Made by a program: the position numbers and the translations under genes
Source: Aporhodopirellula rubra
GTDB lineage: Bacteria > Planctomycetota > Planctomycetia > Pirellulales > Pirellulaceae
NCBI RefSeq assembly: GCF_014192335.1
Contig: NZ_JACHXU010000004.1
Location: 248,001 to 312,000 of the forward strand
Length of the DNA: 64,000 nucleotides
Direction: 5' to 3'
The notes under the pieces: generated by a model
Database searches by the model: none
Told to the model about the DNA's origin: nothing
Seen by the model: only the letters and a program-made list of their open reading frames with translations
Shown: positions 59,689-64,000 of the stretch, piece by piece
Layout of the letters: each line of letters begins with the position of its first letter
Numbering within the stretch: position 1 is the first letter of the stretch

Positions 59689-60918
59689 CTAGAACTCTTC
59701 TCCAATCACTTCCTTGCTCGCACGCGTACCCATCTTGCCCCACAAGCCGAACGGACTCCCCGATCCTGCAGGAAGGAAATTGTGAACCGTGACCTGTGCG
59801 CTGTTAGAATCCCCCGCTTCGATCGAATCGGTGATAAATTTAACCGCACCGTCACTCATCAACACATGAGCACCACCTTGATGGTGACTACTCGTTGATG
59901 TGATGTATTCCTCGTGATGATTTCCGTGGTAACAAGTCTCGCTGTTGGGAGGCAGCATGGTGTGAAACGCAGTGTAAAGAACATTTGCCGCTGCCCACTT
60001 CGAGCCACGCCGATCTTCAGGAGATGCCAGCACCGGCAAGGCCCCAGGGGCACCCACGGCCTTCCAAAATTGCGGACGCAAGGGATCGATAGCTCCGCGG
60101 CAACGAAGCAGGCCGCCGACATTCCACTGATCTGCTGTTCTCCCGCCAGCACCTACCGGCGTCGATCGGATATCGTTGTCTCCGAGATCCGTAACAATTT
60201 CCCCACACATGATCGTATTGGACAGCCCATCGAGAATGTCACGAAACTCGGTTTTGTTGCGGTAGACGAATGCACCACGTTGCGCGACGCGCATGTAGCC
60301 CGCATGCGTCGCATCGACTACGCCATTGGCAAGTGGAGAGGTATCACCATCGCGTGTGGCGTGGTTAGAGTCCCCATAACACGCCGCATAATTCGTTCGC
60401 CCCATACTGGGAAGTCCTCGGCCAGGATCGCTCGGACATCGATAGCCTGGAATATCAGTCATCCAAGGATCGTATGGCTGCGCGACCCATTCGGCAACGG
60501 ACATCGTTGGATACGGCCCCATCGCCTGCCAAACTCCTCCGGCACTCGTTACATAAGGATTGGAAACCTTCTCCCACATCGCCTGCTGCTCGATGAATGG
60601 CGTGATCCCAACAAGAAAACTAACCCGAAGGTAGCTGTTCCCACCTGGGCTGGCTGTGGTCCCAATCACGTTGTAACCACCACCGGTTCCGTCGTTGGTA
60701 CCAGTGCCATTCATGGGAATCCGCCCGAAAGCCGAATGGTAATTGTGAATCGCCAATCCGATCTGCTTGAAGTTATTGCTACAACTCATCCGCCGCGCCG
60801 CTTCGCGGGCTGCCTGAACGGCCGGCAAAAGCAAACCGACAAGGACGCCGATAATTGCTATGACGACCAGCAGTTCCACTAAGGTAAATCCCTTTTGACT
60901 CGATAACTTCTTTAACAT
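59689..60918 (-). CDS. DUF1559 prepilin-like protein (D)
   Basis: A 409-residue member of the subfamily. A clear AAGGAG lies about seven bases before the ATG at 60918, which is the best ribosome binding site in this region and fixes the start; a TTG eight codons earlier is rejected. The leader [19 protein letters not shown] is present. The core ([17 protein letters not shown]), the middle ([15 protein letters not shown]) and the end ([32 protein letters not shown]) match copy A most closely. It is downstream of its lipoprotein gene (65-base gap) and upstream of the GH106-like gene. Confidence 0.92.
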   Translation of the reverse strand: MLKKLSSQKGFTLVELLVVIAIIGVLVGLLLPAVQAAREAARRMSCSNNFKQIGLAIHNYHSAFGRIPMNGTGTNDGTGGGYNVIGTTASPGGNSYLRVSFLVGITPFIEQQAMWEKVSNPYVTSAGGVWQAMGPYPTMSVAEWVAQPYDPWMTDIPGYRCPSDPGRGLPSMGRTNYAACYGDSNHATRDGDTSPLANGVVDATHAGYMRVAQRGAFVYRNKTEFRDILDGLSNTIMCGEIVTDLGDNDIRSTPVGAGGRTADQWNVGGLLRCRGAIDPLRPQFWKAVGAPGALPVLASPEDRRGSKWAAANVLYTAFHTMLPPNSETCYHGNHHEEYITSTSSHHQGGAHVLMSDGAVKFITDSIEAGDSNSAQVTVHNFLPAGSGSPFGLWGKMGTRASKEVIGEEF

Positions 60919-60983
60919 GACACTTCTCCTTGAAAGAAACAAACCGAAGAAAAAGCCGAAAACTGGCTTTCCTATAAACAGTG

Positions 60984-61157
60984 CTATTTAATTGTTGTAT
61001 CCGGACTGCTCTTAGTTGGATCGACACTAAGATCACCGTATCGCTCAACATGAGCTTTCACGGCATCGTCGCTCGGTTTCGACGCGGCCTCTTTGCCGCA
61101 ACCAGTAAGCAAGCAATTAAAGGCGAGAAATGCAATTAATCTGTTGGTCTTTGACAT
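60984..61157 (-). CDS. Small lipoprotein of a DUF1559 pair (D)
   Basis: A 57-residue protein: signal peptide [20 protein letters not shown] with the lipobox L-T-G-C20, then a mature part with [19 protein letters not shown]. It aligns with lipoprotein (A). The DUF1559 gene starts 65 bases downstream, so the two are probably cotranscribed. The ATG at 61157 sits directly before the signal peptide; a longer frame upstream lacks support. Confidence 0.75.
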   Translation of the reverse strand: MSKTNRLIAFLAFNCLLTGCGKEAASKPSDDAVKAHVERYGDLSVDPTKSSPDTTIK

Positions 61158-61787
61158 ACGTGCGGGATCCGAAAAGAGAGCATTAAGAAAAACAGTCGTC
61201 ACAACACTCGATGAATTTAGTGTTCCTGCTCCCAAAAGCCCACCTAATTCAACCCTTGTTTTGCGGCAACTTACCGTGCCTACGACTGCCACTAATGGGA
61301 CATTTCGCATGACAATGCGATTCGAAACCCATAAACGGGGCAGGGCAACTCCCGGTTTAGATCTGGATAAGAGCTTGAGTAATCCGCGTTGCTTCGTGGC
61401 GAATTTCCTCGTGGCGGAGGCTACTGTTTTGTCGCCCGCATCTCGTAGCAATGTCATGCTCGCGTTGCGAAGAAACACGTCAAATCAATGCCCCGTGGCG
61501 GGTTTTCGCTCGACACTTATCCTCTCCCATTGTGACAGCGGGAACCTATCGCAGGCGATTCCCAATGCCCCGGCTCAGATCAAGTAGGTTCCGGGGATTA
61601 GCGTGATTCGGTCTCATGGATGGAACCAAGCCACTGGCCCCAACACGCCTTACTCGGCGATCCCGCGTTATGAAAAACGACTGCCGAGTCAAAGAAACCC
61701 AAAGGCAAGAAGCGAAAACGCGGCGGGTTGGTTCGAATGTGGCATCGCGTGGCAGACTTGCTGTTCGCTTGGTAGGAGCAGATTCAC
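61158..61787. other. Intergenic region upstream of the lipoprotein, partly decayed
   Basis: A gap of 630 bases between lipoprotein (D) and an IS66 remnant. No gene is supported, although short frames cover it on both strands. The promoter for the lipoprotein/DUF1559 operon is expected near 61160-61300. Confidence 0.4.
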
Positions 61788-62376
61788 TTGGAGAGTTTAA
61801 AAAGCTGCACACTGCACGCCGATGAAACAGGCTGGCGTGTGAGCGGCAAAACGCATTGGTTGCGATGCTTTGCGGGTGACGAACGCGTCTTTTACATGAT
61901 CGATCGAAGTCGCGGGTCCCCGGTGTTACAGAAGTTCTTTGCGGAAAGCTTTAAGGGAACGTTGACCACCGATTTCTGGTCGCCGCATAAGGCGGTTGTG
62001 TGCGCCGACAAGCAGAATTATTGGCCGCATCCTGCGAGATGCCGCCGCGATCCGTGAGAGACACGGAGATCACCCGGAGTGGAAATCGTTCTCGCGTCGG
62101 TTAGTTGGTGTGTACCGTGACACCAAGAACCTGCAAAGCCAAAAGTTATCGACGAGCGAGGCAGACTATGATCTGACGGTTGGTCGCCTGGAACAGCGAT
62201 TAGCAAGGACAGCTACTGCAACCACAGCGATCGTGGAGCAATGAGCCAATCGGTCTTGATGAATGTTCCTCGCACGCTCCGCCTCCGAGGGCACCAACCA
62301 CTCGATAGAATTTTGAACGCTCTCGCGGACGACGCAAACACAGTCGCCATGCCGCCACTTCCGCAGAAAGCTGAAC
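61788..62376 (+). pseudogene. Degenerate IS66-family transposase
   Basis: A fragmentary transposase. The first piece (to about 62030) has L-H-A-D-E-T-G-W-R-V, H-W-L-R-C-F and Y-M-I-D-R-S-R-G-S-P, then T-D-F-W, which are the first catalytic segments of IS66 TnpC. A frameshift near 62030 leads to a middle piece (LRDAAAIRERHGDHPEWKSF). From about 62226 the original frame returns with S-D-R-G-A and Q-S-V-L-M-N-V, the usual C-terminus, ending in PPLP near 62374. The N-terminal third and a large internal part are missing. It is inactive. Confidence 0.8.
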
Positions 62377-62725
62377 AGTTGCACTTTTTGAAACAATTGC
62401 TGCTGGTCCGTTCATCCCTTGACACCTCCGTGCGGGAAACTGGCTATCAACCTAAAAGCGGCTTGACTTCAGCAATTTCAACGCAATCCTTCGACCGAAA
62501 CGATTTCAAGGTGCGATTGCCGTGCACCCCGTTTGCGTGCGTGGATTCAAGTTTTGGTAACCTCCAATACACACGTCAAACGCCGAGTGTTTTCGGCATT
62601 TTTTAATTGAGGCGAGAATCAAGCTTGGCTCAAATAAGCTCTCGACATCACAGAGCCCAGTCACGGTGATGCAGACGGCATTCAAAATGGCAGAACCAAA
62701 CATCACGACGCTACACCCATCGAAT
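62377..62725. other. Intergenic region beyond the IS66 remnant
   Basis: A 349-base stretch with no supported gene and no terminator visible to me. Confidence 0.4.
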
Positions 62726-63238
62726 TCAAAAATGGATTTGCCCGCGGGTGAGCCGGACATCTCTGTTCACCAACCGCATCGTTCGACGGTCTTGCACGAG
62801 CAGTCGCACCCATCCGTCATGGGAGGCATGTCGCTGTAACAACATGTCGATGGGATATCGCCTTCCGAAGACATATCCGACCTGTTGACCATTGATGCTG
62901 ACGATACGATCACCGGGTTCGAGCCCCGCGCGGGCTGCCGCGGTGTTGGCATATACCTGCGTCAGTAAGTGACCGGTATCGGTGTAATGCCCGTACACGC
63001 CCAAGTACCATCCGCCGAAGTGCCCATGCCCACCTGGGCGTTCCTTGGGTTCAACAAAACCGCCGTTAGCGTCTCCCGACGGCGCGAACATTTCCCCGTT
63101 CCATTCAGGTTGGCGGACATCAGGCGCCGACGGCACCCCACCGTCGACAGCCTCGTCCGCCGGTGCCATCGAGGGCACTGCGAGCATCCATGTCACCGCC
63201 AAGAATCCGAAAAGCCGGGTCAGCGGATGTCTCGTCAT
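62726..63238 (-). CDS. Secreted PDZ-domain protein
   Basis: A 170-residue protein with a signal peptide (1-27, ending PSMAPADE) and a single PDZ domain at about 75-165 (Y-L-G-V-Y-G, A-A-R-A-G-L-E-P-G-D-R-I-V-S-I-N-G-Q-Q-V). There is no protease domain, so it is a binding or adaptor protein. A GGAGA lies nine bases before the ATG at 63238. The upstream gene's stop is one base away, so the two form an operon and are probably translationally coupled. Confidence 0.82.
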   Translation of the reverse strand: MTRHPLTRLFGFLAVTWMLAVPSMAPADEAVDGGVPSAPDVRQPEWNGEMFAPSGDANGGFVEPKERPGGHGHFGGWYLGVYGHYTDTGHLLTQVYANTAAARAGLEPGDRIVSINGQQVGYVFGRRYPIDMLLQRHASHDGWVRLLVQDRRTMRLVNRDVRLTRGQIHF

Positions 63239-63239
63239 T

Positions 63240-64000
63240 TCAGGTTTTCTCCGAATGGTTTGGTGAAGCGGGATCGGCAGGACGCCCGGCGTTACCGCGA
63301 GCTTGAAAAAAGCCACCACGTTGAGTGAGGATTGTTGATACGAAGATAAACGCAGCAAACTGAACGCCGCTGTGCCGCCCCGGAACCTCTCCCGGTGACG
63401 ACAAGGATCGCTCATCGAACACGCCGCACACATCGATGTTTGCGGATGCGTTGGATACTACGGCCACTTCGGCGCCACTCGGCATCGGCACGTCTCCACC
63501 GATCGGGATCAAATCCGGCGCCAGTTCTGTTAACGCGTGGTCCAGCGCCGAGGCGACCGCCCAATCATCAACGCGTCCCTGTTCACCGAATATCTGGTCA
63601 GACGCGGCGAGGTCACGGTGAATCGCTTCGAGCGAAGGCTCCGACGACTCATCGAACTCCTTGGAACGTGCGACAACCACCGATCTCGTTCGCGTTTGCT
63701 GTGCGGTTTCCCGGATCGACAGATCGCGAGGCTCGAGCAACGACATTGCAACGAACGTATCACGCCGCACGTGGTCACCGAGTGATACGCGTGTCAACGA
63801 AGGTTCGTTACCGTCATCGGGTTCATCACGTTCGGATTCTTCACGTCCGGCGAAATAGTGAAACCGATCCAACTCGTCCGTGTCCGTCAACGTTGTCAGA
63901 TCGGTTTTCGCCAGAGCCACCTTCTTGTTGGTGTGTGGAGTGACCACCGGCAACACAATCAATGGACTCTCGCCCGACGCAAACTCGTCCGCCTGATCAC
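63240..64000 (-). CDS. Hypothetical protein, partial at the right edge
   Basis: The open frame runs off the right edge of the window without a start, so at least 253 residues are seen and the N-terminus is missing. The visible part is acidic and hydrophilic (REESERDEPDDGNEP), with a hydrophobic stretch near the C-terminus (GVQFAAFIFVSTILTQ) that may be a membrane anchor. I do not recognise a family. It is immediately upstream of the PDZ protein gene with a one-base gap, and the two probably function together. Confidence 0.6.
   Translation of the reverse strand, partial: DQADEFASGESPLIVLPVVTPHTNKKVALAKTDLTTLTDTDELDRFHYFAGREESERDEPDDGNEPSLTRVSLGDHVRRDTFVAMSLLEPRDLSIRETAQQTRTRSVVVARSKEFDESSEPSLEAIHRDLAASDQIFGEQGRVDDWAVASALDHALTELAPDLIPIGGDVPMPSGAEVAVVSNASANIDVCGVFDERSLSSPGEVPGRHSGVQFAAFIFVSTILTQRGGFFQARGNAGRPADPASPNHSEKT

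Noticed and set aside
59914..60882. A 322-codon frame opposite DUF1559 (D)
   Set aside because: It overlaps a clear DUF1559 gene with a good ribosome binding site and shows only Arg/His-rich antisense composition.

Overview
The window looks like chromosomal DNA of a planctomycete of the Pirellulaceae type (Rhodopirellula and relatives). The grounds are five DUF1559 pilin-like proteins with prepilin leaders, five formylglycine-type sulfatases, planctomycete-type DUF6288, Cys-rich and DUF1559 genes, frequent GTG/TTG starts, weak Shine-Dalgarno sites and long gaps between genes. I recognised no rRNA, tRNA or CRISPR array. The assignment rests on gene content, not on a phylogenetic marker.

Left part (1-23.6 kb), mostly metabolic. 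A single-module highly reducing type I polyketide synthase (3002 aa: KS-AT-DH-MT-ER-KR-ACP-thioester reductase) faces a stand-alone condensation-type acyltransferase, and their 3' ends overlap. A Na+/Ca2+ exchanger lies upstream of the PKS. Next come small planctomycete proteins, a DUF2721 membrane protein, an isoprenylcysteine methyltransferase-like membrane protein, two translationally coupled RlaP-like nucleotidyltransferases, a GNAT acetyltransferase and a secreted esterase with EF-hands. A four-gene minus-strand operon encodes the 5S, 12S, small and 1.3S (biotin carrier) subunits of a transcarboxylase-type enzyme.

Middle (24-28 kb): a set that looks metal-related. It holds a Cys-rich membrane protein, a divergent DUF1559 protein, a DUF4198 (NikK-like) periplasmic protein and a Cys-rich lipoprotein, followed by a TspO-family protein on the other strand.

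Right part (29-61 kb): a polysaccharide-degradation locus with five sulfatases, a GH95 fucosidase, a GH78 rhamnosidase, a giant GH106-like rhamnosidase with a discoidin-like domain, and a DUF6288/PDZ protein. Four DUF1559 genes lie among these, each paired with a tiny lipoprotein gene (54-71 aa) whose mature part shares a short motif around Tyr-x-x-x-His-Pro-Glu-Leu. A strong stem-loop follows each unit. The substrate is probably a sulfated polymer rich in fucose and rhamnose. I infer that the DUF1559/lipoprotein pairs are surface assemblies that bind or import it, and this is the best candidate for an undescribed system here. Remnants of IS256-type and IS66-type transposases flank the glycosidase part, which suggests an accessory, rearranged region. 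A PDZ protein and a partial unknown gene run to the right edge.
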